Below, piece by piece: positions 9,779 through 21,727 of a DNA stretch of 64,000 nt; positions within the stretch are counted from its first letter, which is position 1; every line of letters starts with the position of its first letter. Made by a program: the position numbers and the translations under genes. Source of the stretch: Pomphorhynchus laevis (lineage: Eukaryota > Acanthocephala > Palaeacanthocephala > Echinorhynchida > Pomphorhynchidae); the NCBI GenBank assembly GCA_012934845.2, contig WNNJ02000616.1:59838-123837 (forward strand). The letters run 5' to 3'. Below the pieces are notes generated by a model. That model saw only the letters and a program-made list of their open reading frames with translations. It searched no databases and was not told where the DNA came from.

Positions 9779-12005
9779 TTAATCCTTCGGAGATTTCTTC
9801 AATCTGAGTTTAGTTGAATGGCCACATTTGCGCTTCCTACAGTTCGTTGCATTTATTGAATTTCGTGCATAACACCTAAACAATTGAAAGAGCAAACGTT
9901 ACCTTCGTAATGAACAGATGTTTCTAAATATGCTAAGAAATGTGTTACTTTGAACATTGAAAATATAGAATGAAGACTATTTCTAAAACCGTAGAAATTA
10001 CATTACAAGATATGTAATGTATTACTTGTGAGAGTTTAGCTATTACCTCAATTGCGTTCGAGTAGATCCGTAAAATGATGAAAACTGCAAAACCGAAAAT
10101 CACGGTATGCAGGGATTAATGATAATTACCAAAGAGGTATAAATTAGTCTTTTATAATGTAAATGACGATTATATCAAAAGTAATTTAAAAACAATAAAA
10201 AAAAGTTTCTTAGTTTAAAATATAAATTACAAGATATTTAAAAGGGGAGAAATATATTATGACTCTGTATTTTAAGTTCAGCATTTAGACAACTAAAATT
10301 CTAGACCTCTAAATGTTAGCTAAGAACCCATTTAAGTTTGAATAAATTCTTTGTAAATTCCTGATTAAGAAGGAACTATTAAAAAATTCTACCTTTTTGC
10401 AATAGAACTAATTTCTTTGTTCCTATAAATATAATAAATCAAAGAAATATTTTCAAATATTTATTTATAGACAAATAGCATTTAAGGTATCTTTATGCTA
10501 GCTAACCGGGATATGTCGAACTTCGTCAGATTACCAATAAACAAAAGAACAAAACTATTAAATTGCACTTTAAAAAATATACAAAGATATAAGCCGTAAG
10601 TAATCCACAGCTACTATAAGCAAAATATATCTAATGAACTTTAAATTGGAAAATTAAATTAGTTAGTAATGATCAGCAACGATTAACTTTGATCATATAC
10701 TTTGAGTGTTTGTTTTGAAGCAAATAAAATGTTCTTTAAGTTGATAAATGTTGATTTAAATTACATTAAAAAGAGTTGTCAGTTAAAATGCTTACACTCT
10801 ACATATTTTTCGCTTTTGATTTGTATTTTTGGCAAGAATTATGAGTGAAGGTTCCATACCAGCTCCGGGTAAACCATCAACAAGATACAGGTTCGAACCT
10901 AGACAATGTATAGGAAATTTTGTCAAAGCTTAAAGATAGAATTTAATAAGAAAACCAAAAATACAGATATAAAATAAATATTTCAATTGTTTAAACGAGA
11001 AGATCTATAATTGTTGCTTTTTTAAAACAACAGAATAACGGAACATGGTTTATTACAACTAGAGATATTTGATTTTAATAAAGTTAAAGGCTGAATTCTA
11101 ATAACAAAGCAGTGCCTACAGATATAATATTAACATTTAAATTTAAATATAATATTAACATGAACATTTGTTAAAATATTAACATTTTTAAACTTTATTT
11201 CAGAAATCGTAGACTTAGTTAACCGCTCTAATAATACTACAAAAGTAATTGACATAACCGTCACTCTCACATTGTGGGATGAGAAAAATCAGTGCAAAAT
11301 TAATGGCATCCTGTCAGGCAACTGATTATAAAATTACATCAGAGGAAATATATCATTGATATGTACATTATAGACTATTAATCAGTTGATAAAATTATGA
11401 AATATAAAATTTTTAAGTTGCAAAAATCCAATAAGCTACGTGAATACTATCAATACTTAATAAATCACATAAAGATTAAAATGATTAATAACGAAATTAT
11501 TAAGCTCTCCAATTATTTAAATTAAAGACAGAAAGACATTAACGTATCTAAAGGATTTTGAGGAAACGGACTTAAGAATTTCATCTATCCATTATGTGAT
11601 TTTTCCTAAATTTTACAAATTTATCAAAATATAAATAAATACATGAATTAAAACACGATAAGAGGTAGGAATGTCCAATAATGGTGAAAATGATTGCAAA
11701 TTACGATTATAATATCCTTTAAAAGGTAATCTTTTCTATGTAAACGCATTAAAAACATGAAATAAATTCCGATATAAAACCAACCTGCCGTAATATTGTA
11801 ATAGCTGATCATCTTTCCAGCGTTAAGAAGTGAATGACTGAATAATATGTTTTGCTTGTTGGGTGGTAAACCAGTTCGATCTTCGATCTTATACATTAGC
11901 TCAGCAATCATGTCACTTGAAGAAATTGTGTATGGATCACTTCCATTTGAATCGTTAACAAACACTTGAAAGTTTGATGCGCTCATGATGTACACAAATT
12001 TAAAT
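9779..12005 (-). CDS. divergent ubiquitin-ribosomal protein L40 fusion gene (four exons inferred)
   Basis: Exon 1 (12,005-11,785) encodes a ubiquitin fold: FQVFV, then [12 protein letters not shown] and SYYNITAG align with ubiquitin MQIFV, EGIPPDQQRLIF and SDYNIQKE. Exon 2 (10,084-10,047) reads [13 protein letters not shown], aligning with ubiquitin LHLVLRLRGG plus the L40 start IIE, so the Gly-Gly is replaced by Ser-Asn. Exon 3 (about 9,976-9,903, acceptor uncertain) ends NICSLRR. Exon 4 (9,875-9,779) reads [20 protein letters not shown] and ends KKSPKD with a TAA, matching the L40 zinc-ribbon tail CYARLHPRATNCRKKKCGH. Splice signals GT/AG are present at each junction (e.g. GCAG^GTTGG at 11,785). 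In normal fusions a protease frees ubiquitin from L40, a 60S protein. Here that cut site is lost, and the Lys48 position reads Ser. It is either a paralogue with a new role or a decaying gene. Intron presence argues against a processed pseudogene. Confidence 0.75.
10085..11784 (-). other. long intron of the ubiquitin-L40-like gene
   Basis: AT-rich 1.7-kb interval between the inferred donor at 11,784 and acceptor at 10,085. Apart from the RPA1-like fragment on the other strand, I see no conserved content. A lone GGTTCGAACC at about 10,890 resembles a tRNA T-loop but has no tRNA around it. Confidence 0.5.
11204..11325 (+). pseudogene. possible RPA1-like OB-fold exon fragment
   Basis: A strong acceptor (TTTATTTCAG) is followed by an open frame [10 protein letters not shown], then [14 protein letters not shown], and a TGA. 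The pattern of RSNN followed by a hydrophobic strand ending LTLW-D/G-E resembles the DNA-binding OB folds of replication protein A large subunit (…RSNNREV…ATLWGEDA). Similarity is short and partly contracted, so it could be a degenerate exon copy or chance. It lies antisense inside an intron. Confidence 0.3.
11785..12005 (-). CDS. ubiquitin-like exon of the L40 fusion gene
   Basis: First recognised coding exon. An acceptor-like TTTTTGCAG ends at 12,006, so a 5' non-coding exon may lie upstream. Two Met codons are possible: MYIM places starts at 11,995 and 11,986; the second gives [10 protein letters not shown]. The Ile44 patch of ubiquitin is changed to ILF and the residues around Lys48 and Lys63 are not conserved, which argues against use as a chain-forming ubiquitin. 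Confidence 0.75.
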
Positions 12006-12356
12006 CTGCAAAAATATGCGTTATTGAAATAATTAAAATTAAAGTTTATGTTAATAAAGTTGATATTAAAAAATTACATAAAGGATCTTACAAAAAGTGC
12101 TGAACAAAATATTGTGAAAAATAAATCAAATAATTTTTTAAATTTATGAAGCTTAAAAATAAAAATTAAATTAAACTTTATCAAGATTTATAAAAACTTT
12201 AAAAGTTTGGATTTAACATTATTAGTAGACATTGTGTTCATTAATGTACTTTACGACATCAATCATTAGCCAAATAATAAAATAGCATCAAGTAACTGCC
12301 AATTGATGGATTAAGCTAACTAAAAGTATTGTGCAAGTCAATGACATGATAAATAA
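12006..12356. other. AT-rich interval upstream of the L40-like gene
   Basis: Would contain the 5' exon and promoter of the minus-strand gene. No clear TATA or initiator can be singled out in such AT-rich sequence. Confidence 0.35.
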
Positions 12357-12505
12357 TATTATTAATATAATAATATAATATCATTATATTAATTAAACCT
12401 ATATTATATCATTAATAATGATATAATATAATGATATTATATCATTATATTATATAATGTTACATTATATTACATAATATTATATAATGATATTATATCA
12501 TTATA
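12357..12505. repeat. AT-only palindromic microsatellite
   Basis: Almost pure A/T made of overlapping ATATTAT/ATAATAT words such as AATGATATAATATAATGATA, each near its own reverse complement, giving many possible hairpins. It separates the host gene from the RTE remnant. Confidence 0.8.
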
Positions 12506-12679
12506 TGGTCCTCCTCTGCATCAACACTGAAAGGTACACGGCACTACTGAGTCAAAATAATGATGCCAACGGTACTAGGAACCGATTTGTTGATTTTTGT
12601 GTGGCTGCCACATACTTATAATCTATTTCTCAAGGATTCCTCTCATCTACCATTAAATCACTTATATATTTTACAATAT

Positions 12680-14200
12680 TTGAAACTAGGATACATCTTA
12701 TTTTTTTTTCAGCATTTGTCCCATATGGTGGCAAGGTACGCAACTTTGAAATACTTTTTTCACTTCGTGCGGTTTGCGACGTATCTCGATTGCTAACCGA
12801 TGTCTGCTAAATCTCGGATTATGCTGTAGATCCATCGAGGTCTTGGCCTTCCTTTAGGGAACTATACTTCCACTTTAAGGTTAAACCTAAGTCTTGCCCG
12901 TGTGCCTTTACGGTGCGATGAACATGACCGTATAAAGGTAATTAAGTTTTGCTAACTTTTTTCTCTTATCTGTCCTACACCAAATTTTACACGAGATTTT
13001 AGTTCCAAACACGATCTATACGCGTAACTCCGGCAGTCCACCTCAACGTCTTGACTTTCATCTTTACGAATCGATGTTCTGCATGTTTAGTAATTGGCTA
13101 GCATTTGTCTTTATAGAGCGCAACGCGTCTGACTACATTTCTATAAATTTCGCTGTTATGCAATTTTTAATTTCGAGATAGCACAAAACACCGACTATGA
13201 CAACCACATCATCCATGATGTGTATATTTAAGTTGTAAGCTTTGTGTGAGATCGCCATCTGCTGTAATATTAAATCAAAGGTTTCTAAATGTTGACGTCC
13301 AAACGAGGTCTTGCTTTTCGATCATGATGATATTTTCATGATCAGTGTCCGTCGTTAAATATTCGGTATTTTGGACATTTAGGCGCACACTAAACTGTTT
13401 GAGCCGAGTACTCTATTTATCAACCTTGTTCTGAAGACTTATATTTGTTTAGGTCGTGCGTCACTACATTCATAACAAGAATGAATAAGACTAATTCCAA
13501 TGACAATCCCTGATGACCACCAACGTGATTGGGAAATATTTCGAACGTGCAATTTTTTTACACACGAATTGTCAATCTCTTATATATCAGCCAGACCAAC
13601 TTAACAAGTTCTTCCTGTACTTTGTAGCATATCAACGCATATCAGGTAGCCTCGTGTATCCGTGATCGAACGCCTTGTCGAGATCAAGGAAGGCAACATT
13701 AATGGCTTTTTGCTCGTTAAGGCATAATAAAATGGCATAATATTAATATTATGATATTAATAAGGTATATTGCACGAATAGCGTCAATAGTACCGCCACT
13801 GTTGACGAAACAACATTGGTTTATAGCCAAATCTACGATATTTCGAATCCTATTATTTATTAAGTTCGAATATTTTCATGATGTGCGAGAGGAGGCGGAT
13901 TGGACAGTAGTTTGCGCAGTATGCAGTGTTTCCTTTCTGTTTCCAAATAGGTTATGTTATGTAGCAACTCTTATCGACTGATGGCTGTCTTTCCTTGATT
14001 ATCTGATTAAATTACTGTGCTAGCTATCATGCAGAGATCCAAGTTTTGGACTACCAATGTTCAACAGCTAGGTCGTCAAATCCAGTCGCGTTGCCGCACT
14101 TCATTTGTTGATCAGCGTTCTCAACTTCAATCACTATTATGGATGAAACAGGTCCTTCAACATGCAGTATTTATGAAATGGGCGGATTTTGAACTCTAAG
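12680..14200 (-). mobile_element. RTE-like LINE remnant, old
   Basis: Minus-strand frames, repeatedly broken, keep RTE hallmarks in order: EGPVSSIIVIEVENA with KCGNATGFDDLAVEHW (14,180-14,060), AFLDLDKAFDH (about 13,700-13,665), RLKQFSVRLNVQNTEYLTTD (about 13,400-13,340) and the C-terminal GRPRPRWIYSIIRDLADI (about 12,860-12,805) followed by ANRTK. The spacing matches an RTE reverse transcriptase. Many stops and shifts make this one of the oldest pieces in the window. Confidence 0.75.
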
Positions 14201-14379
14201 TTTGATATTTTCATAAAATAGTCACGTCATTCGAACAAAACTTTCTTCTTTTCGCACAGCAGAACGCCGATATCATCATTAATTCAGTAGAATTTTTAAA
14301 TGTATTGTGTCTTCTGGTTTCTTGTGCTAGCGATCCTATTTCTCGGACTCTCGTTTTGACATCTATAGTCGACATACAC

Positions 14380-17290
14380 GGTGTTTTGTCTTTTCATCGT
14401 TCGTAGTCCTTTATCATTTGTCATATTTGTACACTTCGCTCATTGGCGCAGTAGCTAGGTTTGTGCCATTTTTAGGAGACGCATTGTACCAAAATACCAT
14501 TTCTTGCACAAATCCTAATGTTCGCACAAACATTCGTTGTATTGTGCGGTGACAACGTTCTATTATCCCGTTGGTGTTAGGTTTGTAAGCGCAACGATAT
14601 ATAACTTTGATCACATTTTGATTGGCAAATTCTCTAAATTCCTTAGCACCGAACACCGTCGCATTGTCCGCAATTATTTTTCCTGGAAAACCTCGATCCC
14701 AAAATACTTCCAAAAGTTTCGATATAATTTCAGGAGCAGTCATACGTTTGAGTTCCTTCCATATATTAAATCGGCTCGACCCGGCATCGATTATCGATAA
14801 ATAATCCTGCCCCTTATAATGTGTAACGTCTATTGCAAGTCTTTTCTAGTTGCCCTCTACTCCTAATTCTCCTTTCGTGTATTGGAGCTGGAACAATCGA
14901 TTGACACTTGATACAATTTCGTACCACGTTATTGACGTTTTCTCGACGGAGTCCGCGCTTAAAGATCTTCTCGCTAAATATAAACTACGATCAACACCCA
15001 AATGATGCCTTTCGTGTTCTCTTTTAATGTCGCCAATAGCAACGTGAGCCGAAAACACACGCGTCCTCGAGCTTGTTCTAATTTTAAACCAATTTTCTGG
15101 AACTCTAGTAAGTGCATCTGCTTTATTTTCGGGGCTTGTCACCAAATAGATGAAGTCTTAGATTACAGTCTTCTTGCAAAGACCGTATAATTGCCAATCT
15201 CCTTTTTACCAGCGCTGCCGAATTACCCTTGATATGTATCGGTTTCAGTTGTTCTAAGCAGATTTTACCCATCTATATACACATTTAGAATCTTTCATAA
15301 TCGATACGTCTCTTAAATTCCAATCTAGCGCAAGGCTCAAACCTTTAACGATTGTATCTAATTCTGCCAAATTTATTTGATGTGGATCGTCGGCAACTCT
15401 TAACGATGATGCATCATCGACTAAAGTCCCGCCTATTTAATGACACACGCCCATCGCCAGTGAGCTTGCGTCGCAGCAAATTGTACCCTGTTTCGTTATA
15501 TTATTTACTTCCCAAGCTCCGCTCACCGGGTCATCCTTCTTTAACCTAACAACCATATATTTAAACATCACTTTGATGTTTTGATCTAAAGTCTCGTCCC
15601 ACTGATACGTGTTTGCCATTCTTTTCAAATAACTCCAGCATGGACGAAGCCATCTTGCAACAGGAAAATGTCCAATCAAACTTCCACATATAGCAAACAA
15701 CGATCTCTTTGTTATTCCATCCGCATCTACGCATATGACCTGCTTGGATCTAGTTCATATTAGCTTGTCACGATCTTAAGAGATCCGCAGTCACAAAACA
15801 ACAGCTTCCGCCAATGCTCATTCAAAACGCGATCATTCATTACTAGAATATCGTCCATGTAAAAGCTCGTTAAGCACGCTACCAACGAATCTAATGCCAG
15901 AACATGTCGTAGAATGGGCACCATAATTTTCGGAGCAACATTTAGATCAAAACCTAATCTCGTTAAGGTGTAGTTGCGACCTTTATACTTGACGATTTGA
16001 TATTTTCACAGGGATGGATAAATACGAATTTGAAGGTAGACAGAGCGAAGATCAAGTTGACTCGTATTATTTCCCGCTTGACGCCATTCTCTGATCGTTT
16101 TAAAGCACACTTGACTTTCAGCTGAATGATTTGAAACGAACCTATTTAGTTCACGAAAGTCCAATACCAGTCGTACTTTGTTCTTGTTAACATTTCTAAC
16201 AGCCACTACCGGAATGTATACTTTTATTTCACCGTAGTAAGGTTTCAACCAACCATTTTGTATCTACATATTTACCTCATTATCAAACTCGTAAGAAATG
16301 TCTTGGCAAACTGAGTATTGCGATACCCGATTATGCAATGATACTTCCTAACCCGTCCAATTCCATCTCACCTCCCAAGACCCGTTAAAGAATTTAGCCA
16401 AAAAATCCTTATCGATCACCACATTTTCGGATTTCTTTGCTACATAACATATTGATGGAAAAGTTGTGTTTGATTGATTTTTAAAACCAACAATCAGACT
16501 TACCGGTTTTACACAGCAAGTTTTTGTGGTGTTTAGACATTTTATTGTTAACCCTCCAATTCGTTCAATGAAATCGATACCAAGTAAGACATCGTAGTTA
16601 GCGACTAAAAAGTCTGATACACAATTTTAGCTTCGACTTCATCGCAATAAACTATTACACCGTTCATCATTTGTACTGACCTTTTAACAAGAAATCGCGT
16701 CTTATCGTAAGTTAAAATATTCCACCCAACAATAGTCCGAGAGCAGCCAGTATCGAGAAGTTTACGAACTAAACGATAATCGATAACAATTTCGATTGTT
16801 GGTAACGGAGTTAGTTTTAGAGAAACATCAGATACTCCGCGAATCAACGTTTCTCTCGCGAGCATTTTTGAACCCAACTTTGGACATAGTGGCCGAATAT
16901 ACCCATTTTCACCACAGTGATAGCAGATCACATATTTTCGACGTAATAGATACGTCTTCCTTAAATAGCCTGGATTTCCACAATCAAAACATCGTCGAGT
17001 TAAACTATCCTCATAACAAGAATAGCCATGAACATGTGTTGACGCGCAAGCCATTTCGTTCAAAGCATCGTTTTCGCTTTGAACTTGTACGTTCGCAATT
17101 ACCACTAGCACTTCCAAATCCATTCTTCGAAAATTCTCAAAACTTTGTATGTTAGATTGAATCTTGCTAGGAAGTCCGCTTACAAATGCGTATTTGACAT
17201 AATCTTTACTGTCGTTTCCTATGTAGCCGGATAACTCCTTTAAATCTGTAACAAAATCGGTGACACATTCACCGATTATTAATCGTCTCG
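14380..17290 (-). mobile_element. Ty3/Gypsy retrotransposon fossil (gag end, protease, RT, RNase H, integrase)
   Basis: On the minus strand the parts appear in the Ty3/Gypsy order: gag zinc-knuckle region (about 17,000-16,880), an aspartic protease around LDTGCSRTIVG (about 16,760), reverse transcriptase (about 16,250-15,750), RNase H (about 15,480) and integrase core (14,740-14,414). No long terminal repeats were found at either end and the gag 5' part is missing at about 17,290, where an I/Jockey-like LINE begins. It is broken by several lesions and looks old. Confidence 0.85.
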
Positions 17291-19567
17291 CACATCAGGG
17301 TCGTCGTCATAGTAAAATCGCTTAGTATAAGCAAGGTCTCCACTCTGTTCACAATTCTAGCCGGCAACTCGAAGGACCCGAGAGAAGAGACCACAAAAGG
17401 AATGGATATGCATTCAAATGCAGCAGAACAGTAAAGAAATTAGTCACAACTAGACGATGGCTATTATCCCGACAAAACTGCTGAATGGACTGAGCGACCT
17501 TTGACGAACCCATGGAAACATGGAGGGATTAAATTACGCCTACTTAAATGGTCGCGACTTTTACGCGCAAGCGCTTTTTTGTAAATCGACACAAGGGCAT
17601 TTTGAATCGAAATGGGTAGCAGATCTTTTGGGCATAAGCAGCATTTTTTCTTAGGAATAAAAACACGCTTACTATTATTGATGCCTGCTACATCGGATGG
17701 AGAGGCTAAAAGCATTGTGACGGCCATTTCTCTTCTCTGATCAGCTGTCAAAAGCTGACAGACCTGAGACAGTAGAGCGACGGATTTGGAGGTGCTCGGA
17801 AGTGGAACCCAGAAGTTAAGGATATCCGTAACAGATAGATCCCTTCTCCTAAAGTTACACTAAGGCGGGAATGGTTGAGATGATTGAGTGGTTCCATAGT
17901 TGTGTAGGGCTAGTGACTCCTCCAAAACTTTATCAAGGCCTATATTCCCTATCAAACCCAATGCTCTATCCTTCCAGCAAACAAACTTCTCCTTTTTGAA
18001 AATCTTCCAAAAAGAAGACTGAGAAGGATTAAGGCGAGCAATAATCATCCTATCCCAACTCAGCTGGAACCTATATCTTGTGCTTCAGTATTGGTTCAAG
18101 AGAGCCTGTCTGGCGGAAATAGAGAGATTAGGGACGTTAAGAAATTTCGCTAGGACCTTGAGTTTCGTCGGAGCGCAAATGTATATACGACCTATATAGG
18201 TAGTCGATAGAATCGATAAAGATTGCGAAAAGAGGTAGGTATTAAAATCGGTCAGACTCTCATTTCCAATTCGAGGGAAGAGTTGGATAGCCGCCTGAAA
18301 GAAGGCCACTTTGATCGAATTAAAGTAAAACCTCCTTCGAAGCAACATATCTTCATCAATTCTCCAACGAATTAGGTCATGAGAGGTGGACAATTGCTGG
18401 CGCGACTGCTCCGTGCAGTGTGGTTTTAACAACCACCTCGAGTGAAGCAGTAAAATGTCGATGACTGAATTTGTTGATATGCAATGAAAGGTAGGGGGAG
18501 GTGGTTTGTGAATAAGATAACCGTTCCTAGCTCTGTGAAGTGCTGCATTGATCCAACGACCAGTTATGTCGTTGAAATATCCAAGTATCATGTCACAACC
18601 GCTGTCAATAATACTATCCAGGAGGTCACGGTTCTTGTGAATTTCCCCTGGACGGATGTAGACAAAGGCTAGACTGAGGTGTTTATCGTTCTTACTGATT
18701 GAAACTACTAAACAAGACATGGCTGGACATGAATAGTTTAATAGGAGAGAGAATCTTAACGAGCACTTAACTAAGGTCAAGAGTCCTTGAGAGGAAGAGG
18801 AGCGAGGTGGGGTTATGTACGGTGTATAGTGGGAATATATGCTTTGGGATAATTCGAGTAATGTCTTTGGGGAGACGGAAAGACCGCGTCTCCTGAAGGA
18901 CTATTACATCTGCATCTCTACTTGATAGAAGTCCAGGGGCAGAAGTACCTCCCGAGTTCCACTGAAGGATATTCAGTGAAATTGGCTCACGAGTACTCTG
19001 TATTGTGATGGATTGGTTGGATGGAAGATTGCCAACCTAGACAGAGCTAGGTGCAGGAAGGTTGCCCTTCCCACCATTAGCTCCGTCCAGGGAAGATCCT
19101 GACCCTTGGGAAGCGTCTTCATTTCCCCGTAAATCCTTCAGCAACTTTCCTATCTTTAAAGGGGGACGGGGTCGGCCGAGGCCCCATTTTTTAGAAACTG
19201 GAATCACAGAATTCACCGGAACTGTGGGTGATGTAAGGAGCGCTGAGAATAAGGACATCACGAGCTCTTCAGTTTGTTTACGGGTAGCTGCTGCCTTAAT
19301 ATCCATTGCGCGAAATAATTCTTCGTCAGACATTCTGTAACCGGCGAACGAAGGAGCCGTGGAAACCATTTCCCCCATCAAAGAGCGAAAATTATATATT
19401 TTGTAAATACTCTTCAGCGATACAATGTCAAATTCGTTCAAATGTGCCGGTAGGCTAGAAATTTTCAGTGAAGTCAAGATAGGATTTTGTTCAAAGAAAC
19501 CGAATTCTTTTAAATTAGAATTAAAAAATCTAGCGTAATCGTAAAGGATACTGAATTTTTTGATCAA
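17291..19567 (-). mobile_element. I/Jockey-like LINE (copy H1), broken
   Basis: On the minus strand: a frame (19,567-19,037) whose second half (YRMSDEELFRAMDI, KKWGLGRPRPPLKIGKLLKD) appears to be the ORF1 end; the endonuclease start SLNILQWNSGG...ADVIVLQETRS (about 18,990-18,850); the endonuclease end (18,780-18,085, with PPPPTFH and SVIDILL); and the first part of the reverse transcriptase (17,751-17,464). It is cut at 17,291 by the Gypsy fossil. Relatives are H2 (37,451-39,980) and H3 (44,986-46,690). Frameshifts separate the frames. The first half of the 19,567 frame (from MIKKFSILYDYARF) is not recognised. Confidence 0.8.
18085..18780 (-). pseudogene. H1 endonuclease C-terminal frame
   Basis: A 231-residue frame with the I/Jockey-type endonuclease pattern: VYIRPGEIHKNRDLLD, a position equivalent to GDFN reading GYFND (D to Y), RWINAALHRARNGYLIHKP, PTFH and SVIDILLL, then a linker. 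The same order is found in the H2 frame at 38,296-38,772, where the motif reads GDYYD. Confidence 0.75.
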
Positions 19568-19953
19568 TTTTTATAGTAACAAATTCAAACAACAGGCTGC
19601 ATGATCCGCAGCTGAATTGCTCACTAAACTTGAGATCATTGTGAGCTTTTGAGCTGTTACTTTCTTACTGCTGTAAATCGCGCCACTATGGCGCCACACT
19701 CGAATAAAGCTCTCTGAGTAATGTTACACAACATACCCCATCAGCTACAAATTCAATACCTACGTTTCATGTTTCAGTAATTTTAATGTTGGCTAACGAT
19801 CATTCGAATCGTCTTCTTTACTGTCATTTTACATTTAAAGACTTTCGTCTAACATTTCGCAAATTTAATTGAAATCATTTCTGATTTTAAATTAAAGCAG
19901 TTTTGGTAGGGGAACGTTTAACCTTCAATTTGAAAACCTACAATTCTTCAAAT
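19568..19953. other. unassigned interval with a PLE-tail-like motif
   Basis: No gene. Around 19,725-19,775 the minus strand carries ATGAAACGTAGGTATTG followed by GTAGCTGATG, the same string found twice in the neighbouring tandem repeat but in opposite orientation. Confidence 0.4.
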
Positions 19954-20284
19954 AATTGCTATTATCAAACTAGTTATCTATAGTGCAATAGAAAGTAGTC
20001 AATAATGTAATAGAAAGAAATGATCGGCAGCCGAAAAGGACTGACACGTGAAACGTAGGTATTGGATCAGTAGCTGATGATATCCACTAATGCTGAAATG
20101 TAGCGTAATTGTTATTATCAAACTAGTAATTGCTATTATCAAACGAGTTATCTATAGTGCAATAGAAAGTAGTCAAAACTGTAATAGAGAGAAATGACCG
20201 GCAGCCAAAAAGGACTGAAAACGTGAAACGTAAGTATTGGATCAATAGCTAATGATATCCACTAATGCTAAAATGTAGCGTACT
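19954..20284 (+). repeat. two-copy tandem repeat (about 175 and 155 bp)
   Basis: Copies start at 19,954 and 20,129 with ATTGCTATTATCAAAC and share more than 90% of bases. Each contains GTGAAACGTA(G/A)GTATTGGATCA followed by a TAGCTGATGA or TAGCTAATGA block and ATCCACTAATGCT. The GAAAC and CTGATGA strings recall PLE tails. No protein signal. Confidence 0.85.
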
Positions 20285-20950
20285 GCTGTTAGCTTATAGA
20301 TAGGATTAAAGTAGCGTCCAGAAAAAATAGTCAAATTTTAATTATAATTTTTGTAGAAAATCGCCGATAACTATTGCATCTGAATTTGTCGCCTTTCCTG
20401 ATGACCGGCTTTTTTAATCGATAATAAGTTTCCATTGTTAAAAATTATATTTAGAGGTTATACAGACATCACAATATACGAAAATATCAAGCAGAATTAT
20501 CTCCAAGGGGCTTAATTAATGCATTTCTTGAAATTGATGATTTTGCAAATTTATGGAGCATTGAAGTCTTAGCTTGATTGAGGCTAAATGTGATGACGCC
20601 GTCGTCAATTTTTGGAACTAGATAAACTTGAATATAAAATTAAACTTTAGAATTGGACCAGTTCTAATCACGTTTTTATAAAATTAGCAGTCGTTTCCCA
20701 GTAAACGTTTCGTTACAGAAGAAACTTAGTATAAGTTATTGTTATAGAAAATATAACTGTTTACTATTATTAAGTAACTACTTGACTGACATTCTAGACT
20801 AAAAATAAAAATACAATGTTATTAATAATCAAATATATTATTTTTATTTTTTCAATTATCAGATGCACAGTAACGGCTGCTGAAGATGCAAACAAAATTT
20901 GGCCACGAATCTGCTGAATTGACTAGAGTTTTGTCAACGTTGGCAACAAC
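20285..20950. other. AT-rich interval, no gene seen
   Basis: No frame or repeat that I can support; ends where the CR1-like copy E2 starts. Confidence 0.4.
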
Positions 20951-21375
20951 ATGTACCAATGATTATGTCGTTGAGTCATTGAGTTGCGGTCCGCCATAAG
21001 ACTCTAGCGATCACTGCACTTTACGTATCATCTTACCTTGTCATATTTTTTGCGTCTGGTCAATTTAAAAAACAATTGGTGTAATGAATGCCGATTACGA
21101 TACAATTAATGAAATGCTGAGCCTAGGAAGATGGCCTTGTGCTAGAACAGTCGGTGTTCATGTGGCATGGTCGTTCCTCCAAGCAAGATTGATTAATCTA
21201 CTTTACGCCTTTACCCTTTGGGTAACACGTAAACTACCATCCTCCAAACCCAAATGTTTTGACAGTGAGTTGAAGCGAGCTGTCAGAGAAAGTGATCATG
21301 CATTCCTACTATTTAAGCGTGGACTCGGATCCTTCAGATTTTATACTACCATTCGCAACAGGGTGACTTCTCTTA
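20951..21375 (+). mobile_element. CR1-like LINE copy E2, left part
   Basis: Matches E1 from about 2,652 to 3,074 (end of the endonuclease and the linker FDSELKRAVRESDHAFLLF). It is 5'-truncated at 20,951 and interrupted at 21,375 by the L2-like LINE; the sequence resumes at 25,347 with AAACGTCAGAAG, contiguous with E1. Confidence 0.88.
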
Positions 21376-21727
21376 ATAATAATATAATAATGATTTTGAT
21401 TTATTTAACGTGGCAAGTGCGTGCAAAATGCACGCATACATGACCACTAACAAACAAAAAAAGAACAACAAAAGTCACAGATAATTAGTTAATTGTTGAA
21501 ATGGAATTGAATTCGGCGTTTGAAATACGGCATAGATGTTGATTTGCGGATATGAATAGGCAGTTGATTCCACAAGAGAGGAGCAGCCACGACGAAGAAG
21601 CGGAAGCCAAAAGAGGTAGAGAAGTTTGGGACATGTAAAAGAAGTGATTCACAGGAACGCAGATCATAATACACACCACGACAATTGTCGAGAAAGGGAA
21701 GGTTGAGAAATGAAAGGGTATGAGAAG

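Noticed and set aside
10888-10899. GGTTCGAACC resembling a tRNA T-loop/B-box
   Set aside because: No acceptor stem, D-arm or anticodon arm can be built around it; a palindromic 10-mer is expected by chance.
12357-12505. Possible replication origin
   Set aside because: AT richness and palindromes alone do not support it in this AT-rich genome.
14380-17290. Long terminal repeats for the Gypsy fossil
   Set aside because: I searched both flanks by eye and found no matching terminal repeats; the flanks are RTE and I/Jockey-like LINE sequence.
19954-20284. Classical hammerhead ribozyme in the tandem repeat
   Set aside because: The GAAAC and CTGATGA strings are present, but no stem II pairs between them and the order is permuted; the nearby ATCAG/CTGAT pairing conflicts with a hammerhead core.
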